Below, one piece after another: positions 31,920-42,628 of a stretch of 64,000 nucleotides of DNA. Below the pieces are notes generated by a model. The model did not search any database. It was not told the origin of the DNA and saw only the letters and a program-made list of their open reading frames with translations. Numbering within the stretch: position 1 is the stretch's first letter; each line of letters opens with the position of its first letter. Made by a program: the position numbers and the translations under genes. Source of the stretch: Nematopogon swammerdamellus (Eukaryota; Arthropoda; Insecta; Lepidoptera; Adelidae); assembly GCA_946902875.1 (NCBI GenBank), contig OX336338.1, positions 6,811,971 through 6,875,970 on the forward strand, read 5' to 3'.

Positions 31920-32095
31920 ATCGGGCGCGCGCGGGGCGCGGGGCAGCGGGCAGCGGGAATACGGACGGACGCGACGCGAGTGAACGCAAACAGATAGCCA
32001 TCCCCGCCAGCGTACCGCCCGCACCCCGCCGCGCCGCCGCCGACTGCTCCGCCCGCGTACCGCCCGCGCCCCGTCGCGCCGCTAAAGGCGCCCAC
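31920..32095. other. CpG-rich island with internal duplication
   Basis: GGGCGCGCGCGGGGCGCGGG and later two near-copies of GCGTACCGCCCGC(A/G)CCCC (31999 and 32055). Minus-strand frames are stop-poor because of composition. Confidence 0.6.
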
Positions 32096-32298
32096 ACATT
32101 GTAGTACGCATTTAGTTTGTTAGGAAATCCTAAAATGTTGATGACAGCACATATTTAAAAAATTATTTCACCAGTGCTTTTGTTACAAGGTCTAGAATAG
32201 CCTCCTTAAAGGAACTACACCAGTCACGGGACACTCTGTATAATATAAAAACAAAATTGGCCTAAAACTAAAATGAATGAAATAAAATATTTTTTTTT

Positions 32299-32562
32299 AT
32301 AAAATCCGACTACGAAAAACGAAGGAAATAACAAGTAAAACTGCAATCACACATAGCTGTAGTGTACATAAGTACATAAGCATTCTATCTACTACCTATT
32401 TATTTTAAACAAATAAATATATTTTTTTCTATCTTTCTATCAGTTGAACCAAAATTCTGTAGTCGGGCGTGTAGTATAATTCGAATAGACGGGAGCCCGA
32501 CTACGGCATTTTCGATCAACTTTTCTTGTTATTTCCTTCGTTTTTCGTAGTCGGGTTTTATA
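32299..32562. mobile_element. Intact MITE (TIR about 43 bp)
   Basis: TATAAAATCCGACTACGAAA and its complement ending CGTAGTCGGGTTTTATA bound the element; arms run on through GAAGGAAATAACAAG. An inner inverted pair (TGTAGTCGGGCGTG / GCCCGACTACGGCA) sits in the middle. It is the uninterrupted relative of the element at 6649-7135. Confidence 0.8.
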
Positions 32563-32649
32563 CATTTTTTATTTTTAAATAAGTCGCTTAGGCCGTTATA
32601 CGATGAGTCTGACAGTTATCGTTTTAAGATAATACCATCATTTATTCTC

Positions 32650-32967
32650 GTTACTGAGCGCGGTAAGTACTTGGATGGGTGAGCTCTCAACCGTTGGAGG
32701 CTGACCGTGGTTCGGATTCCACGTTAAACTGTAGGTCTCTTCCCTTCTTACATTACTAGATGGTAGGGTTGGTACCACCGCACTGAACGAAACGTCTACG
32801 AAACGGCTATGTAAATAGTTCGTGTTTTCCGTCCAGTTCAGTTTAGTGTAGCCGGCATGAAATGAAGGAAAACACTGTCATGGCACCTAGTTCACCCGGT
32901 GTTATGGGCTGACATCACGGATATTGTAGGTGATGTAGCCAACCGTGTCAGGTTTCGTAAAAAAAAC
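32650..32967 (+). mobile_element. SINE-A, head truncated
   Basis: Starts in the 5S-like part (GTAAGTACTTGGATGGGTGA), keeps GGTTCGGATTCC and the body with a small deletion after GGTGGTAGGGTT; TTCAGT is duplicated near 32842. Tail complete. Confidence 0.9.
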
Positions 32968-33126
32968 GTAGGTATACCTACATAGGTACATAACATGTGT
33001 AACGCAAGTCGTCGTCGTCTTAAATAGTATTATATCAAAGTACGAATAAGAACCTACGGGTGGCACATGTAGTTTCTCCAAGTTATATTCTGGACTAGGT
33101 AATTAATTAAGAACTCTCTCTCGCCA

Positions 33127-33177
33127 ACTAGTTAGGTAGCGGCTCGCGCCCGCGCTACGAGCCGCTACCTAACTAGT
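33127..33177. other. Perfect 20-bp-arm hairpin
   Basis: ACTAGTTAGGTAGCGGCTCG (33127-33146) and its exact complement (33158-33177) are separated by an 11-base GC-rich loop. No match elsewhere in the window. Confidence 0.95.
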
Positions 33178-33558
33178 GCCCACTTTTAGATGGCAAGTTA
33201 AACCAACGTTTTCAAATGTACCTACGAATACGTTAAATTATCTTAATAAAAATGCTCTCTCGCTTAATAAAACGCTCATAGCCAAGCCGTAAAGGCGTAG
33301 CCTAGTTTACTAAAAGGCAATGGGTTTGGTTGTTTCTATTTTCGAGTTTGATAAGTGCATTTATTTTATGAGAATAAGGTCCTACATGGTTCGAATTAGC
33401 TACTTTTAAGTGCAATAATTTTATAAACTAAACTTTAAGCTTTATAAACTTAAAACTTTCTATTTTATAGTTATACTTACATATTACATGTTTTAGATTA
33501 AAATATATGAATGTATTTATTCAACAGCAAATAGACTAAATAGACAATTAAATAAAAA
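33178..33558. other. AT-rich, no gene seen
   Basis: No recognisable features; possibly the 3' UTR of the minus-strand retroelement fragment. Confidence 0.35.
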
Positions 33559-34014
33559 CTATAATATATAAAAAATCTCGTTTAAACTGTCCCCGAAATG
33601 ACCGCGCAGGGTACCTAAAACACTCGCTGCATTTCCACGCTGGATAGCAAGGGCTATCCGTTGCCTGAGGAATGTTTCGCAGTTAGGTACTCCTGACATT
33701 TCTGTTAATTTAGAACCTATTGACCGAACAAATTTATTTGATTCTTTACTCCAAACACCCATAGTCTCGACGGCGAATGCGAGGAAGTCATAATTAGCTT
33801 TAATTGCCGAGTATTTTAGGTGCTTAGAGCGAGCGGCTGATTCGGCAGCGGCGCCAGCTGTCCGTGAAGACGCAAGTACGTGGGAATCAGCCAAAGTATC
33901 TGCGCACGTAGCGTCCCACGCCAGAGCCCTGCCCCTGGACCAAGGTGTCAGCGTCATCCCGTGCGGTCTCTTCCCGTCATCCCTACTCAGGCCTACTGGT
34001 TCAAAAACTGAAAC
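33559..34014 (-). pseudogene. Retroelement protein C-terminal fragment
   Basis: Reading from 34014 on the minus strand, the frame gives EPVGLSRDDGKRPHGMTLTP, then WDATCADT, VETMGVWSKES and AIQRGNAASVLGT before a stop. I recognise this block from the C-termini of many animal reverse-transcriptase-like ORFs, although I cannot name the clade. The frame is intact for about 150 codons but a stop precedes it, so the polymerase part is missing. A second decayed copy lies at 56105-56305. Confidence 0.7.
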
Positions 34015-34184
34015 TTACATATTTGTAACCGCATAAATGTACCTATCTCTATAATCGATCGTATGGAACGTGCTTTGAGATCAATCAAGATTATTTTAAC
34101 CAAAACACATAATATACGTGTACAATCATGCATTAATAGAAAATAATTATTCAAAAACATTACAAGGATTAGTACGTGGACGTA

Positions 34185-34335
34185 ACACTGTAGATCCCTT
34201 CCCTTCTTACCTTGTTACTAGGTGGCAGGGTTTAACATGCCCGGATTTGTACTAGTTCACCAAGGTGTGGCCACCCCATAGGTGACATCATGGATGTTGT
34301 AGGTGGAGTCGCCAAGCGTGTCAGTTTCTAAAAAC
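34185..34335 (+). mobile_element. SINE-A body/tail fragment
   Basis: ACTGTAGATCCCTTCCCTTC ... TGGATGTTGTAGGTGGAGTC ... GTGTCAGTTTCTAAAA, with an internal deletion. It runs directly into Rep-C. Confidence 0.8.
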
Positions 34336-34722
34336 CGGCCAAGTGCGAGTCGAACTCGCGCACTGAGGGTTCCGTCTCGCCATGTCATGGTCTGCGCCAC
34401 TCACGCCATCTATGGCGTGTTTTATGTAATGTATTAGTTAAAATTCGTGATTAAATATTATTTAAAATGCTTCATATTCTTTTCGGTTGATGGCGCGCAT
34501 ACAATATTTTTAGTTTCTTCCCTCGTGATTTTTTTACTTTTTCTTAATTTTCTTATTTGTTGTTATATCCGCCATAATAACACATTTTCTGTGAAAATTT
34601 CAACGGGCTACCTATTAGGGTTCAAGAGACACAGCACTCGGATAGATGGACAAGACAGACAGACAGACGGCGTAGGCTTAGTAATAGGGTCCCGTAACGG
34701 ATACGGAACCCTAAAAATAAAA
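34336..34722 (+). mobile_element. Rep-C, near full length
   Basis: CGGCCAAGTGCGAGTCGAAC to CCGTAACGGATACGGAACCC. Opposite orientation to 13156 and 25978. Confidence 0.9.
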
Positions 34723-35296
34723 AAGTGATGTGTCGTTGGACAACCGACAGAATCGAAGCTTCTTGCGCTTTGTATTCAAAATCCAATTATTAATTTAATT
34801 TCGATCACGATAGCACCGTCTATGCGATATTCCTTTCAACTTAAGCAATGAATCGATTTCAAAAGACTCTCATAGACGACGCTGGGCAGGGCAGGCTCTT
34901 ACGTTCAGCAACTTCCGTTCGTACTTTCGTGACGTTTCACTTTTTCTGAGTTAAGCCCCCATCCCAAAACGTGCCATCAAAAAGCTTCGCATCCAAAATA
35001 AAGAAAAATTAAAATAATTTTAACAATTATTGTAGGTCCCCTTTCCGTTTTAGGTGGTATGAAAGCAGGACGGAAATGTTTACCACGCGACATAGCAACA
35101 CACTGCGGCGTGGTGGAACGTCCGCCACGCACTGATGTGTGGAAGTGATGCGAGTCACGTAGTCTAGGACCATTCCTATGTGAAATTTAGGTTTTTTTTT
35201 TCAGGACGCTTTAAATAAAATTATGTATAAGTTCAGTAAGTACAAGTCAACTTATAAGAAAACGGAAAATATAATATTGGGGAAACATTTAGGATA
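34723..35296. other. No gene seen
   Basis: Near 35030-35060 a GTAGGTCCCCTTTCC and TTAGGTGGTA pair hints at a much-decayed SINE-A body. Nothing else is recognised. Confidence 0.4.
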
Positions 35297-35303
35297 TTTT
35301 TTC

Positions 35304-35588
35304 TATGGAAACTGACACGGTTGGCTACATCATCTACAGCATCCGTGATGTCAGCTCATAAAACCGGGTGAACTAGGTGCTATGTCAGTGCTTCTCTTCA
35401 TTTCATGCTGGCAACACTGAACTGAACGGAAAACACGAACTATTTACATATCCGTTTCGACCGACGTTTCACTCAGTGCGGTGGTACCAATCCGGGCGGG
35501 ATAAACCCTACCACCTAGTAAGGTAAGAAGGGAAGGGACCTACAGTTTTACTTGGAATCCGAAACAAGCTCAGCCTCTAACGGGAGAT
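35304..35588 (-). mobile_element. SINE-A body and tail, head lost
   Basis: From TATGGAAACTGACACGGTTG to GGAATCCGAAACAAGCTCAG; breaks off where the 5S-like part should start. Confidence 0.9.
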
Positions 35589-35829
35589 GGTAAATGTATT
35601 ATAACAATTTTCAGTTTAAAAATATCTCTTAAAACGTTTTATTTCGCCCATTATAGGACGATTTTTAGTACAATTCCATTTATTTCACTCAGTGTACCTA
35701 CGCTAGTGAATCTTAAAAGCATTTCAAACAAAATAGCTCCATTCTAATTAACGAATGGACAGACCGGCGGAAGTTATAGTAAGCCTCGGATCCCTAATAA
35801 GACTCACCAAAGTAGTGGTGCGTATTGTG

Positions 35830-36210
35830 TAAGGGCGAGAGAGAAGCGGCGCGGGGTGCGGCCGGCAGAAGGGGATGCGATAGCGGCGGGAAGCGAGAGG
35901 AATCAGTGGAGAGTCAGCCTCTCTCCCGCGAAGCCGCCTGCTGCGCTGCCGAGTTACGCCGCCCCGCTGCGCCGCGAAGCGCCGCCGCCCGCGCCGCTCA
36001 CCCCTCTAACATCCGCTCGCCTGCATTCACCGGTACAAGTTTTACAATAACCAACTTTATTTAAAAACAATTTCCAACTTTATTTAAAAACAATTTTCAG
36101 CTTTATTTAAAAACAATTTCCGAAATTAAAAACTTGGAAGTGGACACACGACCGGCGGCGTTATGGTGCTCGACGATTGACTTTGGAAAAGTGCAAGAGA
36201 AGTTACGAAA
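35830..36210 (+). promoter_or_regulatory. GC-rich promoter/5' leader of the signal-peptide gene
   Basis: A CpG-rich block at 35845-36005 is followed by a plainer leader and an ATG at 36211. Within the leader a 23-24 bp unit, CTTTATTTAAAAACAATTT plus flanks, is repeated three times in tandem (36052-36120). No clear TATA or initiator can be chosen. Confidence 0.4.
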
Positions 36211-36313
36211 ATGATTTTTCGGTATTTGATCGTGTTGGCCGCGACCGCGATCTTTTTTAGTGTACACAACACGGCAACAGCCCTCTCTTCTCCGTTGGAT
36301 AAGATCTCGCTGG
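36211..36313 (+). CDS. Signal-peptide first coding exon, unidentified gene
   Basis: ATG at 36211 is preceded by CGAAAATG, a reasonable insect start context. The frame reads MIFRYLIVLAATAIFFSVHN and then TATALSSPLDKISLG, a basic-hydrophobic-polar pattern typical of a secretory signal peptide with likely cleavage near the TATA-L or ALS positions. The exon ends at a strong splice donor (CTGG|GTGAGT, donor 36314), phase 1. Without splicing the frame meets a stop about 24 codons later. The GC-rich leader upstream supports a gene start. The product would be secreted or membrane-anchored. The mature part lies beyond this exon and I cannot identify it or find exon 2 in the window; a long first intron is likely. 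Confidence 0.55.
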
Positions 36314-37290
36314 GTGAGTTGAAGCTTTTCATTCGTACTATATTATGTGATTTTTTTATAATTGTTTTCTGTCTTAACGTTAATTGAGATTTATTGAAAT
36401 AAATTTTTATTAAATTTTTTTGATAAAAATCTCTAGCTGTATTTTTATTTAAATAAATTATCAACTTTGTAATTCATTACAAATAACTCGTAAATACGGT
36501 TAATTTGATTTCAAACTACATTCGGTAATACAAAAAATGTAACAACTTGCCATCCCGCCGTCACGGATGATTTATCGACAAAACTAGAAAAATCTGAAGC
36601 GCTTTTCCGAGCCTTTTATTTTCACGCAATTTGGGGTTCGGAAAAGATCCGGAAAAAAAAGTGTCTATCAAGCGGTGGCGGCAGCCGGCGGCGGTGGTGG
36701 GGGCGACGCGGAGGGTTATGGCGTGACATTCGTAATCCCGGCGTTGTAACTGTCTATACGCAGTGTGTGAGCACCATTAGCTCAACGTCAATCGGACTCA
36801 ATGGTTGGCAACTTTATACAATAAAAGATTTTATACAATATATTATTTTATTTTCCTTGTTCGAACGTTCTTCATTCTTCAACATACACGAGCGATATTA
36901 GGAGTTGAAAGATTGCGCGGTACTTTGAAAATTCGGATGTAGAGTAGAACATATATACTTACATGCGTACCTACATAAATACTAAACTTTCTTTTTGGCT
37001 TCGCTAATAGTCGAGTAAATATACCTTTGAGAATATTTTTATCGTACCTTGCAACTAATTTGGCAGAAATAATATAAAAAAAATACAATCTCTCGTGTAG
37101 GAGCCACAGCAGGTAAAACAGCTTTTTCAGCCGTCGTCGCTTCCGCTAAAGTGCCCAACGCGCTGGCTGCATTACCTACCCTCTTGATTTCAGTTCTAAG
37201 CGCTAAATGAAACGTGCTCCACTATGCGACCCCTTCTTTTGAAGCCAAGCTCCTATATGGTCGTTGCGCGCTCGGCTCTCGCGCCGACGA
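36314..37290 (+). other. Putative intron sequence
   Basis: AT-rich, with a small GC-rich patch at 36665-36725 (GGCGGCAGCCGGCGGCGG). No exon seen. Confidence 0.35.
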
Positions 37291-37293
37291 CTA

Positions 37294-37440
37294 AAATCAA
37301 ATCAAATCAAATTAAAATATGTTTATTGCCTTTTAAAATGTTTGCAAAAGGTAGAACTTAACGCCGTAGGCGTTCTTCTCCAGCCAACCTTTGGGTTATC
37401 ATGAATAAGTGTGGAGTGGCAGAGAACAAATAAGAATGAT
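37294..37440 (-). mobile_element. LINE 3' tail with (AAATC)n
   Basis: AAATCAAATCAAATCAAA is followed by a region containing GGCGTTCTTCTCCAGCCAAC and TTTGGGTT. Read on the minus strand this is a non-LTR 3' UTR ending in pentanucleotide repeats. Confidence 0.5.
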
Positions 37441-37794
37441 GTATATAATTTCAACAAATTATACCACATAAATATAAATAAATAGATAAATATATATAAA
37501 TGCATACAAATATACACGAATAAAATATACAGAGAAAACTAACATTAGACTCTAATCCAAAGATGATAAAAATGATAAAAACTTTACCTTCACCGTTAAC
37601 TTTTTCGAATACAAACCGGTGCTGCCGGATAGATAAGGGGATAATTTGTTTAATTGTAGGTCGCGGCAGAACTTGCAGTTTAGAAGTCGTCTTCTTCATA
37701 GAACAAGTGTCGCTCAGGTGGAAACGAGTTGGAATCCCGAGTTCTACGGATATTTTTTTTTACATTTTTTAAACATTGAAAATGTTTTTTCGAT

Positions 37795-38480
37795 CGCTTC
37801 AGTATAGCCCCCCATTTTCGCTGAGAGTGTGAAATCGTCCTGGTGTCGCGAGCTTTGCGGCTACGCGAGTGGTTGAGGGCTCCAAAGACGCGTATCGGCT
37901 AGGGCTCCAAGAAAAAGTAAAACATTTTTTAATGCAAAAAAAAATTGAAAAATCTATTTTTTTCGAACTAAATCTCCTATATCTCAAAAACTAAATGTGA
38001 TATGGAAAAATTAAAAAAACCGGTTTATATTTGGACTTTGGGCTACATTAAAAAAAATGCATTCGCCTGTCGATGATGGTTCGTGCTGTAGGTGGTCCCT
38101 CAAATTTTTCCAATTTTCGCTGAGAGTGTGAAATCGACCTTTGGAAGTTCAACAGCGTAGAGCACAGAACAACGATCGGGCCACACCGCCCGCGCACTTT
38201 TTTGCTCTGTGGCGTAGAGCCAGGAGGAATATTCGAATGTATGAAATAAATTGTGAAAAATCAAATCAAGGCTCTGCAGATCCTCGGGTGACTTTGTTAG
38301 TTTGTTAGTTGGGTTCTGATGATGGAGCCGGAATGAAGCCATAGGAACTCCTAAACTACACATGATAAATCCACCGTGTTTGGGCTCGTTGGATTTGTCT
38401 TCGCAAGTACTCTAGTCATATATGATTTCCAGGGTCCTGATGATAGAGCCGAAAGGAAGCCATATGAATATAGGGTAGGG
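37795..38480. mobile_element. Rep-J, two partial copies
   Basis: TTTTCGCTGAGAGTGTGAAA followed by TCG occurs at 37813 and 38114. CTGATGATGGAGCCGGAATG and CTGATGATAGAGCCGAAAGG occur at 38315 and 38437, each followed by AAGCCATA. Unclassified. Confidence 0.6.
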
Positions 38481-38545
38481 CATCTTCTAACCTAACCTAT
38501 ATTATATTTTTATATTTGATATTTATTAACTTGTTACTTTAGTTA

Positions 38546-38574
38546 GACATAATTAGACATTAGACATTAGACAT
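38546..38574. repeat. (TTAGACA)n, four units
   Basis: Short 7-bp tandem repeat just left of the SINE-D copy. Confidence 0.85.
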
Positions 38575-38579
38575 TAATT

Positions 38580-38985
38580 TAAGCGGCGGGTGGCCGAGTG
38601 GTTTGGGCATCGGCTTCTCATGCGAGAGGTCCGAGGTTCGCATCGCGTCGGCGTGTACCAATGAGTTTTTTCTGACGAAAAAATTAACGTGCATACCTAC
38701 ACCTGCTGCTTCACCGTTCGGAACCGGTGTAAAATTGTAGGTCCCTTCCCTTGCCCCTTACTAGGTGTTAGGCTCAATTTGTAGTCGACTGGGTTGGTAC
38801 CACCGTACTGGATGTAAGATGGCCGCATAGCAACCTCGGTTGTGTTCTCCTCTAGTCCAGTATAGCCAGCAATCCAGGGAAGTCTCCGGTATGGCACCTA
38901 CCTTCTCGGAGGTGATATTGGCTGGTCGGAGCATGCGCTTTGGCCCCTCCAACTCAGCCACCCATACCGGATTACATAAAAAAAA
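38580..38985 (+). mobile_element. SINE-D, full length reference copy
   Basis: Head: GGTGGCCGAGTGGTTTGGGC (A-box region) and GAGGTTCGCATCGC (B-box region), about the spacing of a tRNA gene. Body: TGTAGGTCCCTTCCCTTGCC, TTACTAGGTGTTAGG, GGTTGGTACCACCGTACTGG, AGTCCAGTATAGCCAGCA, TATGGCACCTACCTTCTCGG. These align in order with the SINE-A body. Tail: GGATTACATAAAAAAAAAA then ATAATAATAAT. Confidence 0.95.
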
Positions 38986-38990
38986 AATAA

Positions 38991-39785
38991 TAATAATGCC
39001 AAGCTTATCTCTTTTTCTGTCAAAATTTTAGTTTAAATTTTTTAAGCTGCTTGTGTTTTTGAAAAATAATAAAAAATATATAAATGTAACACTCTTTTTT
39101 AGTTTGTGGAGTCTTTTTTTTTATGTACCTCGAAGGTCGTGTAATGCACGAGATCTGTGAATTGTTTTATTAGTAGAAGCGTCCCTTCTGACGGGCATCC
39201 TCCGATGACACCCCTTTTTTTATTCTTGGCGAATTGTTTGCCTTCCTTTATTGGTAAATAAAACAAAACAGGCAAAGACAACTCTGTTAACATATAGGAA
39301 GGAACTTTCGTAGAAACAACGTGGAAAAGTTTTATGTAGGTACCATTACGTGCATCAGAGTTTCACATATTTTAGGTTCTGAAGCACCCACACTTCCATA
39401 CCGCGCTTGTGTTCAAAACGACTTCAACCGTAAACGAAATGCTAAATCTCACGAAATAATTAAGTCAACGAAACTGTTCAGTCCAAAGACGTTTAACTAA
39501 AGTTATAAACTGTCGTTTGAGACTGATAACGTTTCGGGATGGTAGATTACTCGTTTTCGAAATAGACCAGGGGATAGTCTTGGTGTATATAACTAAGTAT
39601 ATGATATAAAGTTCGTTTGCGTCCAATGATGTCGTAATTTTAAGAAAAATATAAAAGATACTTATGTATATTTATTCATCTTCACATGATATTCACTTTA
39701 TAAGCAGTAGCCGACCAGAGCAGAAAAGCAGAAGCCAGAAACCTACAACACATATTGGTTTACTGGAAGGAAGGAGGAGGGGAAG
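38991..39785. other. No gene seen
   Basis: AT-rich; no recognisable frame or element. Confidence 0.4.
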
Positions 39786-39812
39786 GGGGGGGGGGGGGGG
39801 GGGGGGAGCAGA
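39786..39812. repeat. Poly-G tract in a purine-rich stretch
   Basis: An uninterrupted run of about 20 G, within GGAAGGAGGAGGGGAAG...GGAGCAGAGGGGG. Confidence 0.95.
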
Positions 39813-41080
39813 GGGGGCTAGAACATTAAAATGTGGTCCACGCAATAAAATGTTCATAGCTTGTATCTGCGCCCATCTGGCTTCTTTACAAAGTTCTTAA
39901 ATTCTTGTGAATCATGGGGTGGCCTAGGGAACCTATATATTTTAAAATAACTATGGCACTTCACACATGTTTATAGCAGTGGTTTTTATTGGTACCCTAA
40001 CTGTACGCGAGACGTTAGTACGCACACGTTAGTGAATCCAGCAGTGTTTGGTCTTATTTATCCTTCTCGTGAAATATAATACACAGGGCAATAATGTTTA
40101 GCAAGCTCGCCTACGAACTCACGTGTACACTGAAAACATTTTCAGGACTTCACCTCACATACTTCTATATTATTTCCACCAAGTGGATGATACGTTTTGA
40201 AATAATTGTGCTTCAAATAATTGTTAAAGCGTTCATTTGTACCATTTTTATGAAAGAATATCTATTAAACATAAAAAATACAAAATCTAAATAGTTTAAT
40301 AAACCTTTCCAGGTGGTTCTCACTTCAGTGTTTTTGATAGTCAGAAGAGTGAAAGTCGGAGAAAACGCGAGTCATACTTGTACGACTTTATTACATTAGG
40401 GGAGCCGCGCACGCAGCTGATGTTATAAAGGCTCTCGTTTTGTTTTATTTCCATACATTTTCCAACCAATCTGTTACACGCTTGAAAACCATTAACACAC
40501 GGTACCACACAGACATCTATCTTAACAATAATTAAATTGTGCGCGTATTCAGAGCAATCCATATCGATTTATGTGCCTTTGCCTGAAGGTACACGAGGCT
40601 GACCCAGTAACAGGGGGTGTAGAGCAATTCATACATTTTTCATGCCCCAAACATTGAGTGATATTTTATTTCGCTTAGGAAAATTTCGTTAATAAAATTA
40701 ATCCTACACAGAAGCTAACAAGCAAAACAGAGGCTCGTTTTAAAAAAGCAATATCTTTATTACGAGGAAAAACACATATTGTGATTATTTTGTGTGGAGA
40801 TGCCGATACATACACCCACGTAATAGCATAAGTGGAAATTTGTGTGATCAAAACCTACGCATTTCGATGTATGTACGCTTGTGTATGTATTTGCGGGTAT
40901 GATTATAGTTATGTACAAGATAATACATATGATAAAATTCCTAGGAGCATTCTAGGGTGCGCCCCATTCGAGATATTTCTATTTCTGTTTCTCAGATCCT
41001 ACGTCATTTTAATAAGAACAAATTTTTTTAGGCAATCGATAAAATTCTATTCACGGCTTGTGAAAATTTTATGAAAAATA
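39813..41080. other. No gene seen
   Basis: AT-rich stretch with several short frames, none recognisable. Confidence 0.4.
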
Positions 41081-41119
41081 CACGGAGGCAGAAAAGTCTG
41101 ACCCGCGGCGCGTGTGCTC

Positions 41120-41220
41120 GATGAAAGTGATATTTGAGTGATATTTCCGTACGGCCATATGATATTGCCATGTGATATTTCCATAACGAGGCTTCCGTAC
41201 GGGATACGGAAACCTAAAAA
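41120..41220. mobile_element. Small fragment ending in TACGGAAACC
   Basis: Repeated GTGATATTTCCGTA/CATGTGATATTTCC motifs and a Rep-C-like end CTTCCGTACGGGATACGGAA. Confidence 0.4.
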
Positions 41221-41429
41221 TACCGACAGTTGTCCGCATTTGCGACCGACGACCGGATGCGTCCATTTGGATGACATTGTTATCCTTAAATATTTCCAGT
41301 TCTATTTAAAAATATCATTTCATACAAAATATTTTATTTTTAATTTAATAGTGGATGATAACTGCATAGGTACTCGTATCTCAAATAGTACGATGAAAAT
41401 TTGTAAATTTTTTATTTAATTATTTTCAG

Positions 41430-41720
41430 TTTTAAACTATTTAGTATATTTTTGAAATCGGCTTTTCAAGCTCTTGACATCGATAAAACTAGAAGTGGTT
41501 TGAAGAAAAAAAAACATGTTTGAAAATATGGATTTTTTTTATTATCAACCTATCGCATGTTATCCGGATCACCATCACGAATCAAACGACACCTCATTTT
41601 GTTGAAATTGGTTCAGGCATTTGAGCTCACCTAAGGATGTAAGAATGAATACATTCATAAAAAAAATACGGACATACCAAACACATTACCCTCATTCGCT
41701 TCGCTGTACTCGGTTAAAAA
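41430..41720 (+). mobile_element. Rep-K copy
   Basis: TTTTGAAATCGGCTTTTCAA, GTGGTTTGAAGAAAAA, AACGACACCTCATTTTGTTG and ACATTACCCTCATTCGCTTC then GGTTAAAAAAA. Confidence 0.6.
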
Positions 41721-41759
41721 AAAGTACAAATAATTTCCAATTATAATGCAATTTTCTAA

Positions 41760-42064
41760 AACAGCTACAAATTCCTATACACAGGGAAAACAGTAAAGGT
41801 GATCCGCTTCTGCCCTGACCGACGCCGCGCCGCTGAGAAAAGCCATTATTCATTCGCGGCGCAAGTCGTGCAACGGTTTAATATTGTGGAAGACTCGCGT
41901 GCACAGCGTGAGGAAGAATGGGGACATTATCCGACTAGAAGGCGCATCATGTCCCGTGGGATAATTCCCGCCCATCAGTATGCGAGTAGTTCTCCCGCAG
42001 TGCGATCGTGTTACAATGCGCAAAGGCTTCCTAACGACGACTACACAAAAGCATCCCCTTACAA
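41760..42064 (+). other. Exon-like open frame, unidentified
   Basis: One plus frame stays open from before 41760 to a stop at 42067, containing RFCPDRRRAAEKSHYSFAAQ, EEEWGHYPTRRRIMSRG and NDDYTKASPYK. A possible donor (ACAA|GTGAGT) coincides with its end. The minus strand is also open here, and I recognise no domain on either. It could be an exon, a retroelement piece or chance. Confidence 0.25.
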
Positions 42065-42204
42065 GTGAGTGATTATAATCCGCAGTCGGCGTATAAGGGA
42101 GCGCAAGCAAGCATTGAGTGAAGGTTCCGAGGCTCTATTCAACTCCAACTCTGGAAATCTTTTAATGATAGCTGCAACTACTGCAATTGCGACTGTTGCT
42201 TTTT

Positions 42205-42275
42205 TAGGTTTCCGTACCGTTTAGGTACGGAAGCCTATTTCTATAAAGCCCACGGAGCCGTCGTCTGTCTGATTT
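42205..42275. mobile_element. Rep-C-like end
   Basis: GGTTTCCGTACCGTTTAGGT then ACGGAAGCC and GTCGTCTGTCTG. Confidence 0.4.
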
Positions 42276-42289
42276 TATTAATGTATAGA

Positions 42290-42481
42290 TTAATCAACCC
42301 GGGCGGATTAAACCCTAGCACATAGTAAGGTAAGAAGGGAAGGGACCTACAGTTTTACGTGGAATCTGAACCACTGTCAGCCTTCAATGGTCGAGCGGTC
42401 ACCCATCCAAGTACTGACCGCGCCCAGGTGTGCTCAACAATAGTTGACCGACCGCACCACTGAGCTACTGAGACTGACAAT
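42290..42481 (-). mobile_element. SINE-A head and body fragment
   Basis: From CAACCCGGGCGGATTAAACC to GAGCTACTGAGACTGACA; 5S-like and B-box segments intact. Confidence 0.9.
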
Positions 42482-42593
42482 TAATGTACGAGATCGGTTT
42501 GGTATAATGTGATTGACTCGAAAAATACTCAACCGATTTACGTAGGATTTTCACCAACGTGCTTTTTGCTATTGTAAAATCACGCATTTAAAT

Positions 42594-42628
42594 AAGCAGT
42601 AACGTCTCTTATCGGGACGTTACTGCTA
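42594..42628. other. Hairpin, 12-bp perfect arms
   Basis: AGCAGTAACGTC and GACGTTACTGCT separated by nine bases. Confidence 0.85.

Noticed and set aside
31841..32097. Glycine/alanine-rich minus-strand proteins
   Set aside because: Two overlapping minus frames are open over the same CpG island, which indicates a composition effect.
33127..33177. Bacterial-type transcription terminator
   Set aside because: No following T-run, and the genome is eukaryotic.
38585..38655. Functional tRNA gene
   Set aside because: The tRNA-like arms are imperfect, and the sequence continues into the SINE-D body with an A-tail. A second copy has the same structure.
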